From assembly GCA_902782705.1 (NCBI GenBank), contig CACZOL010000175.1, positions 1 to 14,392 of the forward strand: a stretch of 14,392 nt of DNA. Reading direction: 5' to 3'. The position numbers and the translations under genes were made by a program. Shown here piece after piece: positions 7,014-14,392 of this stretch (its first letter is position 1; each line of letters opens with the position of its first letter). The notes beneath the pieces were generated by a model that was not told the origin of the DNA, made no database searches, and saw only the letters and a program-made list of their open reading frames with translations. Source of the stretch: an uncultured Selenomonadaceae bacterium. Its GTDB lineage: Bacteria; Bacillota; Negativicutes; Selenomonadales; Selenomonadaceae.

Positions 7014-8264
7014 ATGAAGGAATTGGAATTTGTTCGGCGCGTGCATACGGCTGGAGGACGTGCCGCGATTGTCGGCGGCTGGGTTCGGGATTCTTTGCGC
7101 GGTGAGGAGCCGAAGGATAAAGATTATGTAGTTGTGGGACTTGACGAGCCGGCTTTTTTGTCGTTATTTCCGGAAGCGCAAAAAGTAGGGCGTGCGTTCC
7201 CTGTTTTTTTGCTGCGGCTTGACGGGAAATCATCGGAAATTGCGCTTGCACGAACGGAACGCAAGACGGGAAAAGGCTATCGGGGGTTCGTGACACGCGC
7301 GGACGGCTGTGTTACGCTGGAAGAGGACCTTTCCCGCCGCGATACGACGATGAATGCGATGGCGCTTGAGCTTTTTCCGGACGGACGGGCTTCCGTTTTG
7401 ATCGATCCGTTCGGCGGTGAAAATGACGTTCGGCAGGGACGAATCCGTGCAATTTCAGATTGTTTTTTGGAAGATCCGGTGCGGGCGCTCCGGGCTGCGC
7501 GGCAGGCGGCGGTTTTCGGCTATACGATCGAGTCGCATACAGTGGAGTTGATGCGCGCTTGTCGGGAAGAACTTCTGGGCGAACCGCAGGAACGTATCCT
7601 GGGAGAATTTTCTCGAGCGCTCGCCGCGCCAAAGCCGTCTGTGTTTTTTCGCGCGCTGCTCGATGCGAATCTTTTGGACGCGGTTTTTCCGGAATTATTT
7701 GCGTTGATAGGAAAGACGCAGCCCAAGGATTTTCATCCGGAGGGAGACGCTTTTGCACATACGATGACGATGGTTGACGTTGTTGCAGGGCGGACGGATA
7801 ACATCGTTGCGCGTTTTGCGGCGCTTGTGCACGATATCGGCAAGGGAATGACGCCAATAGATATGCTGCCGCATCATTACGGTCATGAACAACGCGGAAT
7901 CGATGCGTTGGCCGCGTGGGACGCCAGAATGACCCTGCCAAAGCTTTGGCGGCACGTAGCGGAATTTGTGATCATTGAGCACATGCGCGCACCTCGCCTG
8001 CAAAAGCCGAAAAAAATTGCCGCGCTGCTTGTCGCTCTATCGAAGCTTCCGATTGCTGCACGGGAAATCTTGTACATTCTTGAAGCCGATCACGGAGGTT
8101 TGCCGCCCTATTTGGCGCATTATGACGAGCTTTCGGAAAAGCTTCTTGCCATCGGCGGAAACGACGCGCCGGAAACTTTGCAAGGCAAGGAGATCGGTAT
8201 GTGGATTGAGGCGCGGCGAGCCCGTTGTGTACAGGAAACGATGAGAACATGGATAAATATCTGA
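7014..8264 (+). CDS. cca: CCA-adding tRNA nucleotidyltransferase with HD domain
   Basis: The enzyme adds or repairs the CCA end of tRNAs using CTP and ATP. The 416-residue product has the class II nucleotidyltransferase head: GGWVRD (21-26) and the metal-binding DKD (35-37). EIALARTERK (75-84) and RRDTTMNA (108-115) follow. The C-terminal half is an HD phosphohydrolase domain, with H249 in AFAHTMTMVD and the HD pair at 273-274 in HDIGKG. This order and length (about 412) are those of E. coli Cca, where the HD domain has phosphatase and cyclic phosphodiesterase activity. The ATG at 7014 lies 5 bases after GGAGG (7004-7008); a TTG at 7002 overlaps that site and was rejected. Whether it adds all of CCA, or whether a separate poly(A) polymerase-like enzyme exists, cannot be told here. 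Confidence 0.88.
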   Translation: MKELEFVRRVHTAGGRAAIVGGWVRDSLRGEEPKDKDYVVVGLDEPAFLSLFPEAQKVGRAFPVFLLRLDGKSSEIALARTERKTGKGYRGFVTRADGCVTLEEDLSRRDTTMNAMALELFPDGRASVLIDPFGGENDVRQGRIRAISDCFLEDPVRALRAARQAAVFGYTIESHTVELMRACREELLGEPQERILGEFSRALAAPKPSVFFRALLDANLLDAVFPELFALIGKTQPKDFHPEGDAFAHTMTMVDVVAGRTDNIVARFAALVHDIGKGMTPIDMLPHHYGHEQRGIDALAAWDARMTLPKLWRHVAEFVIIEHMRAPRLQKPKKIAALLVALSKLPIAAREILYILEADHGGLPPYLAHYDELSEKLLAIGGNDAPETLQGKEIGMWIEARRARCVQETMRTWINI

Positions 8265-8280
8265 AGGCCCCTTCTTCGCC

Positions 8281-8309
8281 TTTACATTTTTCGCGGAGGA
8301 AATTATAAT
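8281..8309 (+). promoter_or_regulatory. Promoter of ndk
   Basis: TTTACA (8281-8286) and TATAAT (8304-8309) are separated by exactly 17 bases, close to the sigma-A consensus. It lies just after the cca stop codon. The start site would be near 8316, leaving a leader of about 37 bases. No hairpin terminator was seen between cca and this promoter. Confidence 0.85.
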
Positions 8310-8352
8310 ATTACCGTTGAAAATTTTATTTAAGAAAAAGGAGAAACGATTC

Positions 8353-8769
8353 ATGGAAAAAACGTTGGTATTGGTAAAGCCGGATGCGTTCAAGGCGCAT
8401 CATACGGGAGATATTATTAAGATCTATGAGGACGCAGGGCTCCAGCTTCTTGCGGCGCGCATGATGAAGATGACGAAAGAGGTCGCGGCAAAGCATTATG
8501 AGGAGCATATCGGACGCCCGTATTATGCCGAGCTGGAAACATTCATGACTTCCGGGCCTATCGTCGCGATGGTGCTCGCAGGTGATAATGCGATTGCGAA
8601 GGTGCGCGAGATCAACGGAAAGACCGATCCGAAGGAAGCGGCGGAAGGAACGATCCGGAAGCTTTATGCGGCGAGCAAGGGCGAAAATGCCGTTCATGCT
8701 TCGGACAGTCCGGAGAGCGCGGCGCGGGAGATTCATATTTTCTTCAACGAAACGGAGATCTTCGACTAA
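8353..8769 (+). CDS. ndk: Nucleoside diphosphate kinase
   Basis: Ndk moves the terminal phosphate of ATP to other (d)NDPs through a phosphohistidine. The 138-residue product has the usual length. The N-terminus EKTLVLVKPDAF is typical, followed by GRPYYAELETFM, TSGPIVAMVLAG and EAAEGTIRKLYA. The catalytic histidine is H115 in NAVHASDSPESA. The ATG at 8353 follows AAAGGAGA (8337-8344). An in-frame ATG at 8317 would add 12 lysine-rich residues outside the family fold and would sit at the predicted transcription start, so it was rejected. The segment after TIR (KLYAASKG) departs from the commoner GDFG version but keeps the active site. Confidence 0.96.
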   Translation: MEKTLVLVKPDAFKAHHTGDIIKIYEDAGLQLLAARMMKMTKEVAAKHYEEHIGRPYYAELETFMTSGPIVAMVLAGDNAIAKVREINGKTDPKEAAEGTIRKLYAASKGENAVHASDSPESAAREIHIFFNETEIFD

Positions 8770-8808
8770 TTCATATTTGAAAAAATTTAATAAACGAGGT
8801 GGAAAAGC

Positions 8809-9321
8809 ATGGGCGTTTACACGAAAACCGGCGACAAGGGTCAGACGAGTCTTTACACGGGTCAGCGCGTGGACAAGGATTCTATTCGCGTCGAGACGTA
8901 CGGAACGATTGACGAAATGAATTCTGCTTTGGGTATGGCGCGCGCATTTTGTGAAAACAAAGAGGTAAAACAGTTGATTCTTGCCCTGCAAAGGGATATT
9001 CCGAGCTTTATGGCCGACCTCGCAAGTATCGGTGCCCGTCCGATGATCAATGAGTATCATATCAAGGATATGGAGCAGGAGATGGATCGCATCGAAAATG
9101 AAGTCGGCGCGCTCGGCTGTTTCCTGATTCCCGGCAGCACAAAAGGCGGCGCGATGCTCGATCTTGCGCGTACGATCGCACGGCGCGCGGAGCGTCAGAT
9201 GCTTCGTCTTGCAAAAGAAGAAGAGGTCGCTGAGGTCGATCGACTTTTTATCAATCGTCTTTCCGACTATTGCTTCATGCTCATGCGCCTTGAAGAGAAA
9301 GATGTCCCTCCGGTTGAGTGA
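8809..9321 (+). CDS. PduO-type ATP:cob(I)alamin adenosyltransferase
   Basis: The enzyme transfers the adenosyl group of ATP to cob(I)alamin to make coenzyme B12. The 170-residue product fits the PduO/MMAB family: TGDKGQTSL at 7-15 (ATP binding), GTIDEMNSALG, then RTIARRAER (121-129) and NRLSD (149-153), the last two being the family's signature for nucleotide and cobalamin sites. It is predicted to be an all-helical trimer in the cytoplasm. The ATG follows GAGGTGG. It lies 39 bases behind ndk without a terminator between, so the two probably share a transcript ending at 9376. No other B12 gene is close. The family includes versions dedicated to propanediol, glycerol or methylmalonyl-CoA use, and which applies here is unknown. 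Confidence 0.93.
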   Translation: MGVYTKTGDKGQTSLYTGQRVDKDSIRVETYGTIDEMNSALGMARAFCENKEVKQLILALQRDIPSFMADLASIGARPMINEYHIKDMEQEMDRIENEVGALGCFLIPGSTKGGAMLDLARTIARRAERQMLRLAKEEEVAEVDRLFINRLSDYCFMLMRLEEKDVPPVE

Positions 9322-9345
9322 CCGCGTGGGAAAGTTTCAGCAATT

Positions 9346-9376
9346 ACCGTCTCCGAAATTTTCGGAGACGGTTTTT
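9346..9376 (+). terminator. Terminator after the adenosyltransferase gene
   Basis: ACCGTCTCCGAA (9346-9357) and TTCGGAGACGGT (9361-9372) form a perfect 12-bp stem with loop ATT, followed by T residues to 9376 and a further TTT after one C. This is the strongest terminator in the window. Confidence 0.93.
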
Positions 9377-9415
9377 CTTTGAAAAACAGGAATGGAGGAT
9401 GACAAGGAAAAAGAC

Positions 9416-9444
9416 TTGACAGGGGATTTATAGTTCGCTATAAT
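9416..9444 (+). promoter_or_regulatory. Consensus promoter of the SRP/rpsP/trmD operon
   Basis: TTGACA (9416-9421) and TATAAT (9439-9444) are both perfect and 17 bases apart, predicting very strong sigma-A transcription from about 9451. The leader to the chosen ylxM start is only about 30 bases, with no visible control element. Confidence 0.94.
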
Positions 9445-9479
9445 GACCGAGGTTTATGTGTTTGACCGCAGGTGGAACT

Positions 9480-9829
9480 ATGCTGGAAGAATTTTTGCGC
9501 CGCTCGGCGCTGTTTGACCTATATGGCGCGCTCTTGACTGACAAGCAGCGGCATTGTCTTTCGATGAGTTTGTTCGAGGATTATTCCCTGTCGGAAATTG
9601 GAGAAACGCTTGGAATTTCACGGCAGGCAGTACATGATATGCTTCACCGTTCGGAGCAGGCTATGGAAGCGTATGAATCGCAGCTTGGCTTGCTTGCGCG
9701 GCGAGAAGCGGAGAGAAAGACGCTTGCGGCAATCTATCAAAGGATTGTCGAGCTTGATACGAAAGATACGGCGGCAAAGGCCGCGATTTTGGACAATCTT
9801 GCTCCCTTAGCGGGGCTGGAGGATGAGAA

Positions 9830-9833
<4 letters not shown>
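9480..9833 (+). CDS. ylxM: YlxM/p13-like helix-turn-helix protein (UPF0122)
   Basis: The product is 117 residues, normal for YlxM. The N-terminus (FDLYGALLTDKQRHCLSM) and the sigma-70 region 4-like helix-turn-helix (about 35-57, YSLSEIGETLGISRQAVHDM) are characteristic. The C-terminal part is helical and charged. YlxM is encoded before ffh in many Firmicutes and is thought to take part in the signal recognition particle pathway; its exact role is poorly known. The ATG at 9480 follows AGGTGG (9470-9475) and gives the usual MLEE start. An in-frame ATG at 9456 would lie about 5 bases from the predicted transcription start, with its GAGG upstream of that start. The last 4 bases overlap ffh (ATGA), so translation is coupled. 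Confidence 0.93.
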
Positions 9834-11179
<1,346 letters not shown>

Positions 11180-11225
11180 TAAAAGCGCGGAAGCGTCGTT
11201 TTTCTGCTTTCATGATACAAATTCA

Positions 11226-11249
11226 GGAGCAGTCGCTCCGTTTAAGGAG
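11226..11249 (+). promoter_or_regulatory. Hairpin next to the rpsP ribosome binding site
   Basis: GGAGC (11226-11230) and GCTCC (11235-11239) form a 5-bp hairpin with loop AGTC. The same CTCC (11236-11239) could instead pair with GGAG (11246-11249) of the rpsP Shine-Dalgarno sequence. The two pairings exclude each other, so the upstream hairpin could keep the site open. The stems are short and function is speculative. Confidence 0.3.
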
Positions 11250-11259
11250 GTGAAGAAAG

Positions 11260-11544
11260 ATGGCAGTCAAGATTCGTCTGAATCGCATGGGCGCGAAGAA
11301 GCACCCGTTCTATCGCATCGTTGTCGCTGATTCTCGTGCGCCGCGCGATGGTCGTTTTATCGAAATCGTCGGAAACTACGACTCCACGAAGGATCCTGCA
11401 GTAGTTAACGTCGATGAGGAAAAAGTGCTCGGTTGGCTTGAAAAAGGCGCGCAGCCCACGGATACCGTTCGCTCGCTGCTCAGCCACAAGGGGATTATGA
11501 AGAAGTTCGACGCCCAGAAGCGGGCAAAGAAGCAAGAGAAGTGA
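11260..11544 (+). CDS. rpsP: 30S ribosomal protein S16
   Basis: S16 is an early-binding protein of the 30S body. The 94-residue product has the family hallmark start AVKIRLNRMGAKKHPFYRIVVADSRAPRDGRFIE and continues with VGNYD, VNVDEEKVLGWLEKGAQPTDTV and a basic tail (QKRAKKQEK). It is preceded by the near-complete Shine-Dalgarno AAGGAGGTGA (11244-11253), as expected for a highly expressed gene. The order ffh-rpsP-khpA-ylqD-rimM-trmD is common in Firmicutes. An internal promoter between ffh and rpsP was looked for, and nothing convincing was seen. Confidence 0.98.
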   Translation: MAVKIRLNRMGAKKHPFYRIVVADSRAPRDGRFIEIVGNYDSTKDPAVVNVDEEKVLGWLEKGAQPTDTVRSLLSHKGIMKKFDAQKRAKKQEK

Positions 11545-11588
11545 GCTTCTTTGGCAAAATGCCTTGTCTCTGAGAAAGAGGAATGGAC

Positions 11589-11816
11589 ATGAAAGATATT
11601 GTTGAAATCATAGCCAAGGCCCTTGTGGATCATCCCGAGGAGGTCGTCGTCGAAGAAAAAGACGAGGAGCGCATGACGGTGTTTGAGCTGCATGTGGCGC
11701 AGGACGACATGGGCAAGGTTATCGGCAAGCAGGGTCGTATTGCGAAAGCGATGCGGACGGTTGTCAAAGCCGCAGCCACTCGCGAAAATAAAAGGGTCAC
11801 AGTGGAAATTATCTGA
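11589..11816 (+). CDS. khpA: KH-domain RNA-binding protein KhpA (YlqC)
   Basis: The 75-residue product is a single small KH domain, with the RNA-binding GxxG loop as GKQG (46-49) inside GKVIGKQGRIAKAMRTVV. KhpA proteins bind many RNAs, often with KhpB/Jag, and in streptococci affect cell elongation; the precise role in this group is unknown. The start MKDIVEIIAKALVDHP matches the family. The ATG at 11589 lies 7 bases after GAGG (11578-11581). The ATG at 11583 (two more residues) is too close to that site, though it remains possible. The gene sits between rpsP and ylqD, as in B. subtilis, and is followed by a terminator-like hairpin. Confidence 0.92.
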   Translation: MKDIVEIIAKALVDHPEEVVVEEKDEERMTVFELHVAQDDMGKVIGKQGRIAKAMRTVVKAAATRENKRVTVEII

Positions 11817-11825
11817 ATGATTTGT

Positions 11826-11870
11826 GCGGCAATGCGCCTTTTTAGGCGCTTGCCGCTGTTTTGTAGTTTT
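11826..11870 (+). terminator. Terminator-like hairpin between khpA and ylqD
   Basis: GCGGCAA (11826-11832) pairs with TTGCCGC (11850-11856) and GCGCC (11834-11838) with GGCGC (11845-11849), a 12-bp stem with one bulged T and loop TTTTTA. The tail TGTTTTGTAGTTTT is T-rich but interrupted. A second hairpin, GCGCTG (11877-11882) with CAGCGC (11886-11891), follows. Since ylqD-rimM-trmD has no clear promoter of its own, this may be a partial terminator or an RNA-processing or stabilising structure. Confidence 0.6.
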
Positions 11871-11928
11871 GCGGGAGCGCTGAATCAGCGCGCGTTTATC
11901 GAGATTTTGATGAAAGAGGAGAACAGGA

Positions 11929-12336
11929 ATGGACAGCATCAGTTTGAAAATGCCGGTCACGATCAAGGCGAAACTTACGGAAAAGCTCAGGAAACGTATC
12001 AGCGACGACCTTTCGCAGAGACTTCAGCAGGTGACGATGGAGCTCCAGCAGATAGATCTTGAAGAGAAGCGCGTGATTCAGGAGCAGGCGCAGGGAAATT
12101 TACAGGCGCTTCAAGCAATCCGTCAGCATTTTGGGGCTGAGCGTCAGCAGCGTGAAGCGTTCAAGGCGGAGACGGAGCAAAAACTCTCCGATATCGCCAA
12201 ACTTGCGCTCGGCGCGGAAATCGTTCAGGGGCAGTTGGAACGGCAGGTCGAAGTGAAAGTCGGAGACGATTTTCACGCGATGATGAATGTCGAGGTTCTG
12301 ATAGAAGATGGAAAAGTCATCGCCATCCGCAGCTAA
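11929..12336 (+). CDS. ylqD: YlqD family protein
   Basis: The 135-residue product fits the YlqD family, known mainly from its place between khpA and rimM; its function is not established. The N-terminus MDSISLKMPVTIKAKLTEKLRK is a short beta-like segment. Residues about 20-90 are rich in Gln, Glu, Lys, Arg and Leu with heptad-like spacing, predicting a long coiled coil. The C-terminus (QVEVKVGDDFHAMMNVEVLIEDGKVIAI) looks like a small beta domain. No signal peptide or membrane segment is seen. The ATG follows AGAGGAG (11915-11921). The last 29 bases overlap the rimM start in another frame. The context suggests a link to ribosome or RNA metabolism, which is inference. Confidence 0.85.
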   Translation: MDSISLKMPVTIKAKLTEKLRKRISDDLSQRLQQVTMELQQIDLEEKRVIQEQAQGNLQALQAIRQHFGAERQQREAFKAETEQKLSDIAKLALGAEIVQGQLERQVEVKVGDDFHAMMNVEVLIEDGKVIAIRS

Positions 12337-12829
12337 GAAGCGTATTGTCATCGGGAAGACAGGCGCGCCGCATGGCGTGAAAGGCGAATTCAAAGTGATT
12401 CCGATGACAGATTTTCCCGACCGATTTGAAGGCATGACGCATTGTTTTATCGGCGATCGTTTTGTGGAGATTACGGGCGTCCGATATCAGAAAAAGCATG
12501 TGTTGATGACGATCAAGGGCGTCGATTCGCGTGAGGCTGCGGCTGCAATGGTCGGAACGCTGATTTCAGTGGATCGCTCGGAGGCGGTTCCGCTTGCGGA
12601 AGGCGAGTATTATGTGGCGGATATTCTCGGCCTCGCCGTTCAGGAAACGGACGGCACGGCTCTCGGTACGGTAACGGACGTCATAAAGACCGGAAGCAAC
12701 GATGTTTATGTCGTTTCCCTTCCGGGACGTGCAGAAGATGTGCTTGTTCCCGCGCTGAAAGCCGTCGTGAAGGAAATATCCGTCGAGGACGGTCGGATGA
12801 TTGTTTCGATGCCGGAAGTGTTGGAATGA
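12308..12829 (+). CDS. rimM: Ribosome maturation factor RimM
   Basis: RimM helps mature the 30S subunit, especially the head region, by binding S19. The 173-residue product has the N-terminal RimM beta-barrel starting IGKTGAPHGVKGE (15-27), then FVEITGVRYQKKHVLMTIKGVDSREAA. The C-terminal PRC-barrel domain begins near residue 97 with EYYVADILGL and includes DVYVVSLPGRAEDVLVPALKAVVKEI. The start lies inside ylqD and has only a weak AGAAG-like site, so it may depend on translational coupling. No better in-frame ATG exists between it and the conserved IGKTGAPHG motif, so the start is well bounded. It overlaps trmD by 4 bases. Confidence 0.96.
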   Translation: MEKSSPSAAKKRIVIGKTGAPHGVKGEFKVIPMTDFPDRFEGMTHCFIGDRFVEITGVRYQKKHVLMTIKGVDSREAAAAMVGTLISVDRSEAVPLAEGEYYVADILGLAVQETDGTALGTVTDVIKTGSNDVYVVSLPGRAEDVLVPALKAVVKEISVEDGRMIVSMPEVLE

Positions 12830-13575
12830 TGCGCGTTGATTTTGTTTCGCTGTTTCCCGCGATGTTTTTTAGTCCGTTTGACGACAGTATTCTTCATCGT
12901 GCGCGGGAAAACGGCTTTCTTGACATTCATATCCTGAATCCGCGTGATTTTGCTTTTGACAGGCATAAACATGTCGACGATTCGCCGTTCGGCGGCGGCA
13001 GCGGTATGGTACTGAAGCCGGAGCCGATGTTTCGGGCGGTTCGTTTTCTCAAGGAAACGACGAGTTTTGAACGGCGGCGCGTGCTTTTGATGAGTCCCGA
13101 CGGCGAAGTGTTCACGCAAAAAAAAGCGAAAGAACTTGCGGATTACGAGCAGTTGATTTTCCTTTGCGGTCATTATGAAGGTTTCGATGCGCGTATAGCG
13201 GAGCTTGCGGATGAATCGCTGTCCATCGGAGATTATGTGCTGACGGGCGGGGAACTGCCCGCGATGGTCATCGTAGACGCTGTGGCGCGGATGCTTCCCG
13301 GGGTTTTGGGATCGGAGATGTCGGCGCCGACGGACTCTTTTTACAACGGTCTTTTGGAATATCCGCAGTATACGCGTCCGAGCGATTATCACGGGCGCTT
13401 GGTGCCGGATGTGCTTCTTTCCGGCGACCATGCGAAAATCGCCGCGTGGCGCAGGCGAGAATCGCTTCGGCTGACGTTCCGGCGTCGCCCCGATCTGCTT
13501 GAAAAAGCAGAGCTTACGGAGGAAGACCGCAAATTCTTGAAACGGTTGGAAGCTGAGAGCGCCGAAGAAATTTAG
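12826..13575 (+). CDS. trmD: tRNA (guanine-37-N1)-methyltransferase
   Basis: TrmD methylates G37 next to the anticodon with S-adenosylmethionine, preventing frameshifts at proline and some other codons. The 249-residue product is a SPOUT-class enzyme with the knotted cofactor site. It shows DDSPFGGGSGM (51-61), LLMSPDGEVFTQ, FLCGHYEGFDARI, and GDYVLTGGE (135-143). D170 in the DSF motif corresponds to the catalytic aspartate D169 of the E. coli enzyme, followed by LEYPQYTRP and VPDVLLSGDHAKI. The ATGATG at the start allows initiation at 12826 or 12829; the first overlaps the rimM stop. In most Firmicutes rplS follows trmD, but here the next gene is glmS on its own promoter, and rplS must be elsewhere. 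Confidence 0.97.
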   Translation: MMRVDFVSLFPAMFFSPFDDSILHRARENGFLDIHILNPRDFAFDRHKHVDDSPFGGGSGMVLKPEPMFRAVRFLKETTSFERRRVLLMSPDGEVFTQKKAKELADYEQLIFLCGHYEGFDARIAELADESLSIGDYVLTGGELPAMVIVDAVARMLPGVLGSEMSAPTDSFYNGLLEYPQYTRPSDYHGRLVPDVLLSGDHAKIAAWRRRESLRLTFRRRPDLLEKAELTEEDRKFLKRLEAESAEEI

Positions 13576-13606
13576 GATTGACGCTTGTGCAGTGTTTCCT
13601 TAAGGC

Positions 13607-13635
13607 TTGACTATCGCGTCCTCTTCCATTAGAAT
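13607..13635 (+). promoter_or_regulatory. Promoter of glmS
   Basis: TTGACT (13607-13612) and TAGAAT (13630-13635) are 17 bases apart, one mismatch each from consensus. Transcription would start near 13642, leaving a leader of about 79 bases. No classical terminator for trmD was seen between 13576 and this promoter. Confidence 0.85.
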
Positions 13636-13645
13636 AGGGGCGTCG

Positions 13646-13705
13646 GCAAAGGAGCGAGGCTTCTTTGCTGTGTTTATGTGCGATTGTTATGCCGTTTGGC
13701 GGTAT
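13646..13705 (+). promoter_or_regulatory. Two hairpins in the glmS leader
   Basis: GCAAAGGAGC (13646-13655) and GCTTCTTTGC (13659-13668) form a 10-bp stem with one G-U pair and loop GAG. The following TGTGTTTATG is too broken for a normal terminator. A second hairpin pairs ATGCCG (13689-13694) with CGGTAT (13700-13705), directly before the GGAGGG ribosome site (13706-13711). The first stem may protect the 5' end of the mRNA or terminate weakly. The leader is too short for a glmS ribozyme. Confidence 0.5.
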
Positions 13706-13720
13706 GGAGGGAATTTATTT

Positions 13721-14392
13721 ATGTGCGGTATTGTTGGCTATGTCGGTGACGGCGAGGCGGCGAAATTTCTTCTCGAAGGACTGACGAAGCTCGAATATCG
13801 GGGCTACGACTCTGCGGGAATCGCGGTTTTTGACGGACAGAAGATCCGCGTGGAGAAAAGTGTCGGGCGGCTTTCCGAGCTCAAGGAAAAGCTCGGGGAC
13901 GACATTCCCGTCGGCAAGACGGGCATCGGCCATACGCGTTGGGCGACGCACGGGCGTCCGTCCGATCTGAACTCGCACCCGCACGCGGACTGCGCGGGGG
14001 ATTTTGTTGTCGTGCATAACGGCATCATTGAAAATTATCTTGCGCTGAAGGAAGAGTTGATCGAGAAAGGCCATACGTTTCGCTCGGAAACGGACACGGA
14101 GGTGCTGCCGCATCTTTTGGAGGAAGTCTACGACGGCGACTTCGAGGCTGCCGTGCGCGAGGTCCTGCGCCGCATCGAGGGCTCCTATTCCATCGTGTTC
14201 ATGTCGCGCCGCGATCCGGAGAAACTGATCTGCACGAAGCAGGACAATCCGCTCGTCATCGGGCTGGGCAAGGGGGAAAATTTCATCGCGTCGGATATTC
14301 CCGCCATTATCAGGCCCACACGACGCACGTATATTTTGAGCGACGGCGAGATGGCGGTGGTCACGAAAGTCGGCGTTTCCATAATGAATCAT
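13721..14392 (+). CDS. glmS: Glucosamine-6-phosphate synthase, N-terminal part (runs off window)
   Basis: GlmS makes glucosamine-6-phosphate from fructose-6-phosphate and glutamine, the first step to UDP-GlcNAc for cell wall synthesis. The visible 224 residues are the glutaminase (class II amidotransferase) domain, out of about 610 in the family. It begins MCGIVGYVG with catalytic Cys2, exposed after removal of Met1, then EYRGYDSAG (25-33), HTRWATHG (71-78), HNGIIENY (99-106) and SETDTEV (122-128). The start follows GGAGGG with 9 bases spacing. The two SIS isomerase domains lie beyond the right edge. The frame is open to the last base. PurF and AsnB share the fold but lack this YRGYDSAG and HTRWATHG pattern. 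Confidence 0.97.
   Translation, partial: MCGIVGYVGDGEAAKFLLEGLTKLEYRGYDSAGIAVFDGQKIRVEKSVGRLSELKEKLGDDIPVGKTGIGHTRWATHGRPSDLNSHPHADCAGDFVVVHNGIIENYLALKEELIEKGHTFRSETDTEVLPHLLEEVYDGDFEAAVREVLRRIEGSYSIVFMSRRDPEKLICTKQDNPLVIGLGKGENFIASDIPAIIRPTRRTYILSDGEMAVVTKVGVSIMNH

Noticed and set aside
11180..11225. Possible terminator or promoter between ffh and rpsP
   Set aside because: The stem around 11186-11199 has only 3-4 pairs, and no pair of boxes with proper spacing was seen.
11817..12062. Small plus-strand frame after khpA
   Set aside because: It starts with no ribosome site, runs through the hairpin region and into ylqD in another frame, and resembles no family.
13576..13720. glmS ribozyme
   Set aside because: The gap and predicted leader are too short, and I could not see the conserved core.

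Overview
This window looks like ordinary chromosome from a moderately G+C-rich Firmicute. Three things suggest this: strong AGGAGG-type ribosome binding sites, a T-box leader, and the ylxM-ffh-rpsP-khpA-ylqD-rimM-trmD order. The protein flavour (LeuA, PanE and NDK variants, an E. coli-like CCA enzyme, outer codon choice) suggests the Negativicutes, near Selenomonas, but that placement is inference without a database search. All real genes lie on the + strand. No insertion sequence, prophage, CRISPR array, tRNA or rRNA is visible.

Layout. (1) Bases 1-335 are the 3' part of a leucine T-box leader: specifier CTC, Stem II, Stem IIA/B, Stem III, antiterminator and terminator. About 160 extra bases with a palindromic core sit between Stem IIA/B and Stem III. 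It controls leuA (349-2022). (2) A panB-panE operon (2332-4127) for pantothenate follows, with a leader holding two hairpins with bulged A residues, resembling the 'pan' RNA motif, and a terminator-like hairpin. (3) A threonine-branch operon (4267-6949) follows: an ACT-domain regulator-like protein (PheB/ThrR family), homoserine dehydrogenase and homoserine kinase. It has its own promoter with a palindrome in the spacer. (4) Next come a CCA-adding enzyme with an HD domain (7014-8264), nucleoside diphosphate kinase (8353-8769) and a PduO-type cobalamin adenosyltransferase (8809-9321). (5) The SRP/ribosome-maturation operon (9480-13575) starts at a consensus promoter and runs ylxM, ffh, rpsP, khpA, ylqD, rimM, trmD. 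(6) A separate promoter then drives glmS, which runs off the right edge.

The first third makes building blocks: leucine, pantothenate/CoA, and threonine. Leucine and pantothenate share the 2-ketoisovalerate precursor, so the leuA and panBE neighbourhood makes metabolic sense. The last third serves protein targeting and ribosome/tRNA maturation. I see no undescribed multi-gene system. The novelty is in the untranslated regions: the expanded T-box, the panB leader, the possible threonine-operon operator, and hairpins inside the SRP operon. These are candidates from reading the sequence by eye and were not tested by any program.
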